Shown piece after piece: positions 1-8,046 of a stretch of 64,000 bases of DNA. Location: positions 12,621 through 76,620 of the forward strand of contig JAZNSG010000046.1 of assembly GCA_045591035.1 (NCBI GenBank), in the 5' to 3' direction. The position numbers were made by a program, and so were the translations under genes. A model generated the notes under the pieces. The model had not been told where the DNA came from. It saw only the letters and a program-made list of their open reading frames with translations, and did not search any database. How positions within the stretch are numbered: position 1 is the stretch's first letter; every line of letters begins with the position of its first letter. This stretch comes from SIG440 sp045591035. GTDB taxonomy: Bacteria > Bacillota > Clostridia > Monoglobales > Monoglobaceae.

Positions 1-26
1 CACATCCTTGCTTTAATTACTTTAAC

Positions 27-55
27 ATTTTAGCACGTTAAAGCGCTAAAGTCAA
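27..55 (-). promoter_or_regulatory. sigma-A-type promoter reading off the left edge
   Basis: On the minus strand TTGACT (50-55) is followed after 17 bases by TAAAAT (27-32), and an AAGGATG-like ribosome site lies at the very edge, so a gene probably begins just left of the window. Two overlapping inverted repeats cover the promoter: CTTTAAC/GTTAAAG (20-26 and 37-43) and TTTAGC/GCTAAA (29-34 and 45-50). They could be an operator; this is inference. Confidence 0.5.
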
Positions 56-76
56 CATTTTTTTAAAATCTTGTGA

Positions 77-112
77 AAAAAAATAAAACTGCGGCAGGAT
101 TTCCGCAGTTTT
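77..112 (-). terminator. rho-independent terminator of the lipoprotein gene
   Basis: Stem AAAACTGCGG (85-94) pairs perfectly with 103-112. Read on the minus strand it is followed by an uninterrupted run of T residues, and it lies just after the stop of the lipoprotein gene. Confidence 0.85.
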
Positions 113-120
113 ATATGAGA

Positions 121-813
121 TTATTCAGCACTTTGAACAAGAGATGCGCCGCTGTTTACGCCATAAGTTTCATTATAGGACTCACTTGCACTGAGCATAT
201 CTCCGTAAATAGCGTTTGCCAGCTCGACCGAGGCTTCGGCTTTCCATTTTCCGTCGGTTATTTTTGTGTCCACATCAACTCTACTTGTCTTTGTTTTCAG
301 GTCAGGAGCCGAAACGATATCCAGCAGAAGCTTGTTCATTTTTGACTCAATTTCCTCATCGGAGGGAAAGGCCTGAGATGTTATAAGGGTTTTCATATAT
401 TCCTGCTGTTTTTTTGTGAATTCCTGCGTCACGTAGGTCATATCAACAGAAGTAATGTCAGCTGCAAAGGTTGAGGTAGACTCATCAAAAGAAACTCCGC
501 TTACAATTTCATAATCAAAATACTTTAAAACTTCATTTGAGAATTCCTGAGAGTTTTCGGTCAAGGTGCTTATGCCCACAATGTATTCATCTGCTCCCTT
601 TAAGTCAAGAGCCTTAATGCACTCAAAACCTTTGGTAAGAGCCTCTTTTGACGCCTTTGTTGTTTCGGGGTACTTGTCTGAAACCTCGTTGACCGAAGAT
701 GATGTTCCCTCAGAGACGGGGGTTGAGCCGGATTCGGAATTCTTTTTGCAGCCGGATGGAGCAAAGACAAGAAGAATTGTGAGAAGCAGGATAGCTAATT
801 TTTTTGCGTTCAT
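121..813 (-). CDS. putative lipoprotein of unknown function
   Basis: A 230-residue exported protein. The N-terminus is a type II signal peptide: MNAKK, a hydrophobic stretch, then a lipobox ending in PSGC at about residues 18-21, so the mature protein should be lipid-anchored to the outer face of the membrane. After a Ser/Glu-rich linker of about 25 residues comes a mostly alpha-helical, charged domain that looks like the small DUF-type lipoproteins common in Clostridia, but I cannot name the family. The start at 813 is chosen because AAGGAG lies nine bases upstream; an ATG seven codons earlier overlaps that ribosome site. The gene has its own promoter (870-899) and terminator, so it appears monocistronic. 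No catalytic motif is visible. Confidence 0.8.
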   Translation of the reverse strand: MNAKKLAILLLTILLVFAPSGCKKNSESGSTPVSEGTSSSVNEVSDKYPETTKASKEALTKGFECIKALDLKGADEYIVGISTLTENSQEFSNEVLKYFDYEIVSGVSFDESTSTFAADITSVDMTYVTQEFTKKQQEYMKTLITSQAFPSDEEIESKMNKLLLDIVSAPDLKTKTSRVDVDTKITDGKWKAEASVELANAIYGDMLSASESYNETYGVNSGASLVQSAE

Positions 814-869
814 ATAAGTTATCTCCTTATACATTTGTTGGCTTTAGGTATTTATTAATCATTATTATA

Positions 870-899
870 ATTATATCAGTTAATTGGCGTTTTCGTCAA
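870..899 (-). promoter_or_regulatory. promoter of the lipoprotein gene
   Basis: TTGACG (894-899) and TATAAT (870-875) on the minus strand with an 18-base spacer, about 60 bases upstream of the lipoprotein start and directly after the ZIP transporter stop. Confidence 0.6.
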
Positions 900-907
900 G
901 GGCTTAT

Positions 908-1663
908 TTAACCAAGCCATATATCAAATACAAGCATAAGGCAAAAACCTGCAAGAAGTGAGAAGGTTGCGCCACGCTCACATCCATGGGAATGGGTTTC
1001 GGGAATCATTTCATCACTTATGACATAGAGCATCGTTCCTCCTGCAAACGCAAGAGCAAATGGGAGAATTATCTGAGAAATAGAAACGGCAAAGTATCCT
1101 AAAAATGTCCCCACCACCTCTACAAGTCCGGTTAGCAGTGCTGCGACGATAGTTTTGCCACCACTTACCCCGGCACTGAGCATGGGCGCGATAATAACCA
1201 TACCCTCAGGTATATTTTGAAGAGCTATACCTCCCGCAATGACAAGGGCTTCTGACGTGTTTCCTGACCCAAAGCCAACCCCCGCAGCAATACCTTCAGG
1301 CAGATTGTGAATTGCAATTGCGGTCACAAAAAGCAAAATTTTGTTAAGGCTTTCAGGGTTTTTGTGGCTTTCGGTGTCTACCCCTGCGAGTTTGTGAAGA
1401 TGGGGCACAAGTTTGTCTATGAGATTCAGGCACACTGCCCCCGCAAAAACACCTGAAACAGTAACAAGAATTTTATAGTCTCCTCCATATTCAAGAGAAG
1501 GAAGGACAAGTCCTATAACAGCCGCTGCAAGCATAATTCCTGCGGCAAAAGAGAGAACTATATCGCTGAAGCGGTGAGAAATGTTTTTGAACAAGAAGCC
1601 AATGATTGCACCCACCATGGTTGCGCCGCCGACTCCTAAGGCGGTAAGAATAACAATACTCAT
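908..1663 (-). CDS. ZIP family divalent metal transporter
   Basis: A 251-residue integral membrane protein with about eight transmembrane segments. The two ZIP signature helices are clear: HNLPEGIAAGVGF near residue 118 and QNIPEGM near residue 148, whose His/Asn/Pro/Glu residues form the metal site in the family. Length and order match the ZupT/GufA-like branch, which imports zinc and sometimes iron or manganese into the cytoplasm; which metal is used cannot be read from sequence. A cytoplasmic loop containing HLHK and a stretch from residue 90 to 105 separates the two halves, as usual. AAAGGAG precedes the ATG. The 150 bases between it and the upstream fbp gene show no promoter or metal-box that I recognise, so co-transcription from fbp is possible. 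Confidence 0.9.
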   Translation of the reverse strand: MSIVILTALGVGGATMVGAIIGFLFKNISHRFSDIVLSFAAGIMLAAAVIGLVLPSLEYGGDYKILVTVSGVFAGAVCLNLIDKLVPHLHKLAGVDTESHKNPESLNKILLFVTAIAIHNLPEGIAAGVGFGSGNTSEALVIAGGIALQNIPEGMVIIAPMLSAGVSGGKTIVAALLTGLVEVVGTFLGYFAVSISQIILPFALAFAGGTMLYVISDEMIPETHSHGCERGATFSLLAGFCLMLVFDIWLG

Positions 1664-1814
1664 TATATCACTCCTTTTGTAAGAAATGAAAGGGATAGGT
1701 GGTTAACTGTTTTAGTGTCTCTGCCTTATACTCAACCAAAACGAGACGACCTTTCCTTTTTAAGCCCCTGGGGAGTTTTAAAGTGTTTGACTGCCCTTGG
1801 TTTATGTAATATTT

Positions 1815-3680
1815 TTAAAATTTTTCCGGAATTGTGCCGAAATCGTAAAGAAACATAAGATTTTTCAAATCCTCAACATCACTTAAAAGGTGTTTTCCCG
1901 TATCTGTGTCTTCTACCAGAATGCGGCGGCTGAGCTTTTCAACAACAAATTTCTGGGACATCATTTCAAGGTTATTTTCAATGATAGCATCTATGCTTTC
2001 AAAAGGATAATGTGAGGTAAGCGCCAGACCATAGGAGTTGAAGATAAGGGTGTATCCCGCAATCCCGGTTTGCTTTCGGTAGGCCTTTGACATACCACCG
2101 TCAATGAGGATGAGCTTTCCGTTTGCTTTGATGGGACTTTCACCGTCCTTAAATCTCACAGGAATATGTCCGTTTATTATATGTCCTTTTTTGGGATTTA
2201 AACCAAACTCGGTCAAAATCTTGTTGCAAACATTCTCGTTATCCTGAAACGTAAAGTATGGTTGCTTTTCTTCTGTGTGTGCAGCCTTGTCGTCTATATA
2301 AAGTCGTTCAAAGGTTGCCATATTTTTCTTGCCAAACAAAGGTGAGTTTGGTGAACACCACATATACCAAGCAAAATCAAGAAGATTCTTTGTGCGTTTT
2401 TTGTATGCTTCTCTCAGTCTTCTTTCACAATAGTCCATATACGCCTTGCCTGAAAAATGTTTTTTTCCAAAAGAAACTTCTAAGAAATCTCCCGTTTCGT
2501 CAAGGGGAACAATCCCGTGATAAAGCAAGTTCCCGTTATAGCAAAGATATATACCGCCCTTGGAGAACAAGAAGTTCAGGTGTTTTTGCATCTTCTCGCT
2601 GTGGGTAAAGCTTTGCTTAAGTCCTGAAATGATATCCCGCTCTTCTGCAGTCAGCTCAGCTGGGTTGTCTTTGTTGATAGTCGGGAATTCGTCGGTGTTC
2701 AGTTTGTAGCCGCACCAGGTCATATTGGAAAAATCGATTTTGTCAAGACGGGTATTGTGAGTCATTGCAAAAGACGGGATTTTTTGCATAAGCTCGTCTT
2801 CGAGCTTGAATCGGATTACGGAAATCGCTTTATACATTTTTTCCAGGGTGTTCTTCCCTGTATAGTTTTCGTTGGCAAAATGCTCAAGCTGTCTTAAGCT
2901 TACGCCATAGCCCTCCTCCAAAAAGAGAGTATTTTCATACTTCAGGCTGTTGGCAACAGCAATTGAGATACAAGCTTCGCTTCCCATCATAGCCCCCATC
3001 CAGACGATATCATGGTTGCCCCATTGAATATCAACATTCCCGGAGTCCATAAGTGTATCCAAAACCACATCAGGTCTTGGACCTCTGTCAAAAATGTCAC
3101 CGGTTATGTGCAGGTGGTCAATGGAGAGGTTTCGTATTACCGAGGCTATTTCAATAATAAAGTCATCAGAAGAACCAAGGTTTATAATGCTTTCAATAAT
3201 TTTATTGTAATAGCTTTCTTTATTTATATTTTTTGAGTTGCAATTCAAAAGTTCATCAATAATGTATGCATATTTCTCAGGCAGAGCCTTTCTTACCTTT
3301 GAACGGGTATATTTACCACAGGCAACTTTGCAGATTTCAATGAGCCTGAGAAGGTTCTCTTCAAGCCACTCCCTATCTTTCGGAGCAGTTTCAAGAACCC
3401 GTTCGGGATAATAGATAAGATTTGCAAGTTCAATCTGTTCCTCAAGGGAGAGTTCGTTTTTATAAACATCATGAATTTTTGCCTTTATAACACCCGAGGC
3501 GGTTCGTATTATATGGATAAAGTGCTCGTGTTCCCCGTGAATATCACTTATAAAATGTTCGGTGCCCTTTGGGAGACTAAGGATTGCCTGGAGATTTATA
3601 ATTTCAGAGATAACGTCTTTTTTTGTAGGCCATTTTTCAGCCAAAATACTATAGAACTTTAATTCATCAGAAATATTCAT
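1815..3680 (-). CDS. fbp: fructose-1,6-bisphosphatase class III
   Basis: A 621-residue enzyme that hydrolyses fructose 1,6-bisphosphate to fructose 6-phosphate in gluconeogenesis. It belongs to the Firmicutes-specific class III, a calcineurin-like metallophosphatase unrelated to the class I enzyme. The metal-binding motifs are in order: DIHGEHEHF near residue 45, GDIFDRGPRPD near 195, GNHD near 221, and GHIP near 505. Length is close to the family norm of 640-670. It has a strong promoter upstream (3750-3778) and is followed by the ZIP gene on the same strand after 150 bases. It is consistent with an organism that makes hexose from oxaloacetate and amino acids, as the oxaloacetate decarboxylase genes elsewhere in the window suggest. 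Confidence 0.95.
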   Translation of the reverse strand: MNISDELKFYSILAEKWPTKKDVISEIINLQAILSLPKGTEHFISDIHGEHEHFIHIIRTASGVIKAKIHDVYKNELSLEEQIELANLIYYPERVLETAPKDREWLEENLLRLIEICKVACGKYTRSKVRKALPEKYAYIIDELLNCNSKNINKESYYNKIIESIINLGSSDDFIIEIASVIRNLSIDHLHITGDIFDRGPRPDVVLDTLMDSGNVDIQWGNHDIVWMGAMMGSEACISIAVANSLKYENTLFLEEGYGVSLRQLEHFANENYTGKNTLEKMYKAISVIRFKLEDELMQKIPSFAMTHNTRLDKIDFSNMTWCGYKLNTDEFPTINKDNPAELTAEERDIISGLKQSFTHSEKMQKHLNFLFSKGGIYLCYNGNLLYHGIVPLDETGDFLEVSFGKKHFSGKAYMDYCERRLREAYKKRTKNLLDFAWYMWCSPNSPLFGKKNMATFERLYIDDKAAHTEEKQPYFTFQDNENVCNKILTEFGLNPKKGHIINGHIPVRFKDGESPIKANGKLILIDGGMSKAYRKQTGIAGYTLIFNSYGLALTSHYPFESIDAIIENNLEMMSQKFVVEKLSRRILVEDTDTGKHLLSDVEDLKNLMFLYDFGTIPEKF

Positions 3681-3749
3681 AAGCGATGCCTTCTTTCTGA
3701 ATGTTTAATAGTTTTATCGTATTAATATTATTCACGTTATTTTAAAAAC

Positions 3750-3778
3750 AGTATATCATGTTTGTGAAGGAGATTCAA
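3750..3778 (-). promoter_or_regulatory. promoter of fbp
   Basis: Minus-strand TTGAAT (3773-3778), 17-base spacer, TATACT (3750-3755), about 65 bases upstream of the fbp start. Confidence 0.65.
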
Positions 3779-3814
3779 GAAAAAACCCTTAAAACCGGAG
3801 AAGTTTTAAGGGTT
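3776..3814 (-). terminator. terminator after the nagA-ROK operon
   Basis: Perfect 12-base stem AACCCTTAAAAC (3784-3795) with 3803-3814, followed on the minus strand by a T run. It sits just past the ROK gene stop and overlaps the -35 of the fbp promoter. Confidence 0.85.
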
Positions 3815-3821
3815 GAATGAA

Positions 3822-5198
3822 TTATTTAATTTTTGGAAGACTGGCTGCCGCTACTGACTGCCCAACTCGTCTTGAGTTTTCGTCGGGGATGTGAAGCTGA
3901 ATTTTCTTTGAAAGCTCGGGGAACTCAGTATCAAGAACCTCTTGAGCTCGTTCAAGTAGGATGCTTCCGCCCTCACCCGAAGTAACTCGTCCCATAATGA
4001 GGACATGCTTTATATCATAGAATTCGGTGTAAAACGCAATTGCATAGCCAAAATATGCACCAATAGTATCATAAATAGCCTTTGCTCTTTCGTCACCCTT
4101 TTCCATAAGGCCCTGAACAACCTTAAGCTTTTCGGCGGGAGAAAGACTTTCGTCCAGCTCAATACCCGCATAGGGAGCAAGTTTAATAACTCCGTCCTGT
4201 GAGAAGTATTTAACGCCACAACCAAAGTCTCCTGACCATTCATCCACCATTGCATCTTTGCAAAAGTCAACAGGAACAAATGCAAGTTCGTTGAGCCATC
4301 CGGTTATATTGCCCTGTGGGTCTACATAGCCACCAGCCTCAGAAGTTCCCATTGCAACACCAAGAACTGCGTTATCGTTAAGGTCCATAGCACCTGCCAG
4401 TGCGGTAACATCACCATCATTTGCAACCTCAATCGGAATATCCTTGCCAATTTCTTTTGCAACGTCAAGATACATATTTTTAACCTTTTTCTCAAAATCC
4501 TCGTCGCTTACCTTGAGAAAAAGTGACGCAACCATAATGCGATTGTCCACATAAACACCAGCACTTGAAACGCCGATTGCATCAACTCTCGGCATATATG
4601 ATGCAGCAGTTTTCATAGCTTGAAGAATACCATCATAGTGATAGCTTGGGTCCTCGGTTATTTTAGGGAACCAAACAACCTCTTCAGAGTACACACTTTC
4701 ACCATTAACAACGGCACTTACTTTTCTGTCACTTCCGCCGGCATCAAAGCCAATTCTGCAACCATCAAGATGTCTGCCTATAGGAGCGGCAGAGGATTTG
4801 TCCTCGGGAGCGTCCTCTAGGGGACAAACTATAACCTCAAAGGGCTTTTCGTATACCCTTTCCATAAAATGAACATCAAAGTCACGAAGTCCGCCGTCGG
4901 TGTAGGCGTCTTTTATTTTGTTTCCGATTGTATCGCTTCCGGCAATATAGATTTTGTAACCGCCAGAAACCCACAAAAGGGATTTTGCCATTCTTTCAAC
5001 AAAGGCAAAGTTCTCTTCGTCGTGGCCGGTACCATCCGGGAAAACACGGGTTTTGTATGTAACCGTGTAACCTTTATTTCTTTCAACGGCAATGACTATG
5101 TCTTGTCCGTTAATCTTTGTAGCCTCACGCATTTCTCTACACACTAATGAAAGAGGCATAAACTGTGGGTCAAGCTTTGCAGCGACCTTAAGCTTCAT
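3822..5198 (-). CDS. atypical ROK-family protein (putative sugar kinase)
   Basis: A 458-residue protein in two parts. Residues from about 145 to the end have the actin-like fold of ROK sugar kinases: phosphate loop DAGGSD near residue 152, ANDGD (catalytic Asp region) near 257, and GTSEAGG near 281. The HxGxxxxCxCGxxGCxE zinc loop that marks most ROK kinases and repressors is not seen. The first roughly 145 residues are an extra domain with no DNA-binding helix-turn-helix that I can see, so this is not the usual NagC/XylR repressor layout. The gene overlaps the nagA stop by 11 bases, which points to phosphorylation or sensing of N-acetylglucosamine or a related amino sugar. The substrate is inference. 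AAAGGAG precedes the ATG. Confidence 0.8.
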   Translation of the reverse strand: MKLKVAAKLDPQFMPLSLVCREMREATKINGQDIVIAVERNKGYTVTYKTRVFPDGTGHDEENFAFVERMAKSLLWVSGGYKIYIAGSDTIGNKIKDAYTDGGLRDFDVHFMERVYEKPFEVIVCPLEDAPEDKSSAAPIGRHLDGCRIGFDAGGSDRKVSAVVNGESVYSEEVVWFPKITEDPSYHYDGILQAMKTAASYMPRVDAIGVSSAGVYVDNRIMVASLFLKVSDEDFEKKVKNMYLDVAKEIGKDIPIEVANDGDVTALAGAMDLNDNAVLGVAMGTSEAGGYVDPQGNITGWLNELAFVPVDFCKDAMVDEWSGDFGCGVKYFSQDGVIKLAPYAGIELDESLSPAEKLKVVQGLMEKGDERAKAIYDTIGAYFGYAIAFYTEFYDIKHVLIMGRVTSGEGGSILLERAQEVLDTEFPELSKKIQLHIPDENSRRVGQSVAAASLPKIK

Positions 5199-6330
5199 AT
5201 TTAACAGCTCCTTTTATAATTGTTTTCTGAACATTGAATTCTTTGTCACAGATAATAATATCAGCGTCTTTACCAATTTCCAGTGAACCCTTTTTGTCCT
5301 GGACACCAATTGCGGTTGCCGGATTGAGAGAAGCACAGTTAACACATTCCCAAAGGGGAATTTGTGAATTGGTGTATACATTCCAGACCCCCTTGTTGAG
5401 AGGAAGCACACTTCCGGCAACGGTGCCGTCCTCAAGACGGCAAACAATATCCTGATAAATAATTTTTGTCCCACCCAGGGTATATTCACCATAAGGTAGA
5501 CCCCCGGCAGGCAGACAGTCGGTTATGAAGCAGAGCTTTCTGCCCTTAAGCTTCCAGATAATATCATAAAGTGCGGGAAGCACATGGAAAGTGTCAACAA
5601 TAAGTTCGCAGCTTATATCAGAATTAAAAGCGGCTGTAACAGCACCGGGGGCACGATGTGCCAGAGGGCTCATAGCGTTGAAGAGATGCGTTGCATGTTT
5701 TACACCGTTTTTTATACCGTTCATAGCAGTCTCATAATCAGTAGAGGTATGTCCCATAGAAACAACAATGTCGGTTTCCTGGGTTATTCTTCTGATGGCT
5801 TCAAAGTCCTTTTCGTCCTCTTCGGGAGCAAGGGTAAGAATTTTTATAATATCAGAATATTCTATAGCAAAATCTGCATCGGGCTTCAAGATAAACTTGG
5901 GGTCCTGAGCACCCTTGAAGGATTGGCTTATGAAAGGTCCCTCCGCATGGCAGCCAAGGATTTCACTACCGTCCCAGGTTTTGCTTTCTTCTTTCAGCTT
6001 TCTCAGGACTTCAAGAGCTTTTTTTATAACAGACATATCCACGGTCATTGTTGTGGGAAGATACCCCGTAACACCGTTTTGGAGAATGCCTTTTGAGATT
6101 GTTCTTATGCTTTCTTCTTCACCGTCGCAGACGTCTTTTTCAAGGTATCCGTGAATGTGCAGGTCAATAAGTCCCGGAGAAACATAACCGCCCCGGGCGT
6201 CAATAATTTCTGTGTTTTCCGGCAGACTGTCCGCCGGAACTATCCCTTCAACAACATTAGAATACAAAAGAGCACTATCTTCGACGATGCGGTCTTTCAA
6301 TATAATTTTTCCGTTAATGATTGCCTTCAT
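5188..6330 (-). CDS. nagA: N-acetylglucosamine-6-phosphate deacetylase
   Basis: A 380-residue amidohydrolase that removes the acetyl group from GlcNAc-6-phosphate to give glucosamine-6-phosphate, feeding glycolysis or wall precursor recycling in the cytoplasm. Visible motifs are the metal ligands HIHGY near residue 60, HAEGPF near 127, GHT near 190, HLFNAM near 213 and the catalytic Asp in TDCLPAGG near 268. Size is typical of the family. The ATG at 6330 is preferred over an in-frame codon 27 residues upstream because a GTGAGG ribosome site lies just ahead and the usual N-terminal beta strand (MKAIINGKI) begins there. It is the first gene of a two-gene operon with the overlapping ROK gene. 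Confidence 0.95.
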   Translation of the reverse strand: MKAIINGKIILKDRIVEDSALLYSNVVEGIVPADSLPENTEIIDARGGYVSPGLIDLHIHGYLEKDVCDGEEESIRTISKGILQNGVTGYLPTTMTVDMSVIKKALEVLRKLKEESKTWDGSEILGCHAEGPFISQSFKGAQDPKFILKPDADFAIEYSDIIKILTLAPEEDEKDFEAIRRITQETDIVVSMGHTSTDYETAMNGIKNGVKHATHLFNAMSPLAHRAPGAVTAAFNSDISCELIVDTFHVLPALYDIIWKLKGRKLCFITDCLPAGGLPYGEYTLGGTKIIYQDIVCRLEDGTVAGSVLPLNKGVWNVYTNSQIPLWECVNCASLNPATAIGVQDKKGSLEIGKDADIIICDKEFNVQKTIIKGAVKYEA

Positions 6331-6379
6331 TATTATATCCTCACTTTCTCTGAATCCGTCAACTTGTTCAATCAAGATA

Positions 6380-6408
6380 ATTATAACATAATAAGAATTA
6401 TTTTGCAA
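6380..6408 (-). promoter_or_regulatory. promoter of nagA-ROK operon
   Basis: Minus-strand TTGCAA (6403-6408), 17-base spacer, TATAAT (6380-6385), about 50 bases ahead of nagA. Confidence 0.7.
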
Positions 6409-6445
6409 CATAAAAAAATTAAAGTATAATTTAAATAAAAAAGGG

Positions 6446-6474
6446 TTGAAAAGTTAATATTAATGTAGTATGAT
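6446..6474 (+). promoter_or_regulatory. promoter of the isomerase-like gene
   Basis: TTGAAA (6446-6451), 17-base spacer, TATGAT (6469-6474); it is back to back with the nagA promoter, leaving under 40 bases between the two -35 boxes. Confidence 0.65.
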
Positions 6475-6528
6475 GAAAGCGTTAAAAAGAAAGGTCTTAA
6501 AATTTTTACAAAACAAAGGATGATCAAT

Positions 6529-7929
6529 ATGAAATTTAATCTCAAAATCGGACTGGTGCCGCTTCGTCGCGATGTGTCAAACGCAAAAACAAGAACCGGA
6601 GCATTTCGTGCTTCGTCTGCTGTTGAAAACAAGGAAAAGGTGCTCAAATACATAAAAGAAAACTTTAGTGATGAGATTACAGAATTTGTTGATTTGGAAT
6701 GGCTGAATGATGAAGGGTTGCTTTTTGATAACAATGATGTTGACAGAGTAAAAGAGGCTTTTCTGAGTCAAAAGGTAGATGCTATCTTTATTATAAACTG
6801 CAATTTTGGTAATGAAGAAGCTGCAGGACAACTTGCATACAAGCTTCAGCTTCCTACTCTTTTGTGGGGACCTCAGGATATGGAATTCCCCGAGGATGGT
6901 TCAAGATACACAGACAGCCAGTGCGGACTTTTTGCTATCAGCAATCAGCTCAGACGCCTTAATGTTCCCTTCTCTTATATCGAAAACTGCCCCGTAGAGG
7001 CAGAGGTTTTTGAAGCCGGACTCAAGAAATTCTTCTCGGTTGCCTGTATGGTAAAGAATTTCAGAACTCTCAGAGTTACCCAGGTGGGAACTCGTCTTAA
7101 TGCTTTCAAAAGCGTTATGTCAAACGAACTTGAGCTTACCGAGAAATTCGGCATAAACATTTCAACTGTAAACCTTATCGCTATGGAACAGAAAATGAAC
7201 CGCATATTGGCGGAAAAAGCTGATGAGCTTAAGGGCGAAGTTGAAAAGATAAAAGGAATGTTTGATGCCTCGGGCAGTGACGATGCCGCTCTTACAAATA
7301 TGGCTGCTTTCATCTATGCATACAAAGAAATTTTTGCAGAAACAAAGGCGGATGTGCTCACTACCGAGTGCTGGTCTGCTTTCCCGATAGCTTATGGTGT
7401 TACCCCTTGTCTTGCAATGAGCCTTCTGGCGGATGAAGGATATATGGTAGTTTGTGAATCGGATATTTGCGGAGCAATCACTCAGGCTATCTTGACCTGT
7501 GCAACCCGTGGCAAGGGTACACCCTTGTTCGGCGAATTTACCGTACGCAATCCCATCAACAAAAACTCTGAGCTTCTCTGGCATTGCGGTCCCTTCCCCT
7601 ATTCAATGAAGAAAGAGGGCGAAAAGGCTGCTATCGTTGGCGGAAGAGTTGCTTTTCGTGCTAAAGACGGTGACTACACTCTTGCCAGATTCCAGGGCGA
7701 CAAAGGAAACTACACCCTTCTTGGCGGCGAGTTCCATACAACAGAGGGCCCGGCAACAGGCGGTACATACCTTTGGGGTGAATTTGAAGATTGGCCACGA
7801 CTTGAGAGAAAACTCATCGAAGGTCCATATATTCACCATATGAGTGAGCTTTTCGGTTGCTATGAGGATGAACTGAGAGAATTTTGCAAATATGTTCCCG
7901 AATTGACCTTTGATGATATGAATGCATAA
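6529..7929 (+). CDS. L-fucose/L-arabinose isomerase-fold protein
   Basis: A 466-residue protein of the fucose isomerase-like superfamily, which interconverts aldose and ketose sugars with a divalent metal. The N-terminal half is Rossmann-like (IGLVPLRRD at the start, a PTLLWGPQDMEFP segment near residue 110), and the C-terminal half carries ECWSAFP near 282, CESDICGAI near 312 and GEFTVRNP near 337, where family members keep acidic and histidine metal ligands. I cannot assign the sugar. The ATG at 6529 is chosen over one nine bases upstream because AAAGGA is eight bases ahead. It is divergent from nagA, which suggests a role in host or wall glycan sugar use. It ends at a large palindrome shared with murC. 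Confidence 0.75.
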   Translation: MKFNLKIGLVPLRRDVSNAKTRTGAFRASSAVENKEKVLKYIKENFSDEITEFVDLEWLNDEGLLFDNNDVDRVKEAFLSQKVDAIFIINCNFGNEEAAGQLAYKLQLPTLLWGPQDMEFPEDGSRYTDSQCGLFAISNQLRRLNVPFSYIENCPVEAEVFEAGLKKFFSVACMVKNFRTLRVTQVGTRLNAFKSVMSNELELTEKFGINISTVNLIAMEQKMNRILAEKADELKGEVEKIKGMFDASGSDDAALTNMAAFIYAYKEIFAETKADVLTTECWSAFPIAYGVTPCLAMSLLADEGYMVVCESDICGAITQAILTCATRGKGTPLFGEFTVRNPINKNSELLWHCGPFPYSMKKEGEKAAIVGGRVAFRAKDGDYTLARFQGDKGNYTLLGGEFHTTEGPATGGTYLWGEFEDWPRLERKLIEGPYIHHMSELFGCYEDELREFCKYVPELTFDDMNA

Positions 7930-7947
7930 TCTCTTTAAAAAGAAAAT

Positions 7948-8027
7948 AAATACCACCCACATTTTTGATATGCACCCCAAAAGTTAGACACTTTTGGAGG
8001 TGCATATCAAAGATGCGGGTGGTATTT
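7948..8027. repeat. 80-bp near-perfect palindrome, transposon-end-like, also a bidirectional terminator
   Basis: The left arm (7948-7983) and right arm (about 7990-8027) pair over some 36 positions with only three or four mismatches around a TAGACA loop. The centre, AAAAGTTAGACACTTTTGG, resembles paired ends of IS3/IS150-group elements of Firmicutes, so this may be a tiny miniature element or fused insertion-sequence ends. It lies between convergent genes and ends in T runs on both strands, so it probably terminates both transcripts. No transposase is present. Confidence 0.75.
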
Positions 8028-8046
8028 TGTGTTTGTGGATAAAAAT

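Noticed and set aside
29..50. CIRCE (HrcA) operator at the left edge
   Set aside because: TTAGC and GCTAA arms are present but the conserved TTAGCACTC-N9-GAGTGCTAA pattern is not matched.
1664..1814. Metal-responsive riboswitch ahead of the ZIP transporter
   Set aside because: A small CCCC/GGGG stem is present but neither the Mn2+ nor the NiCo aptamer core could be recognised.
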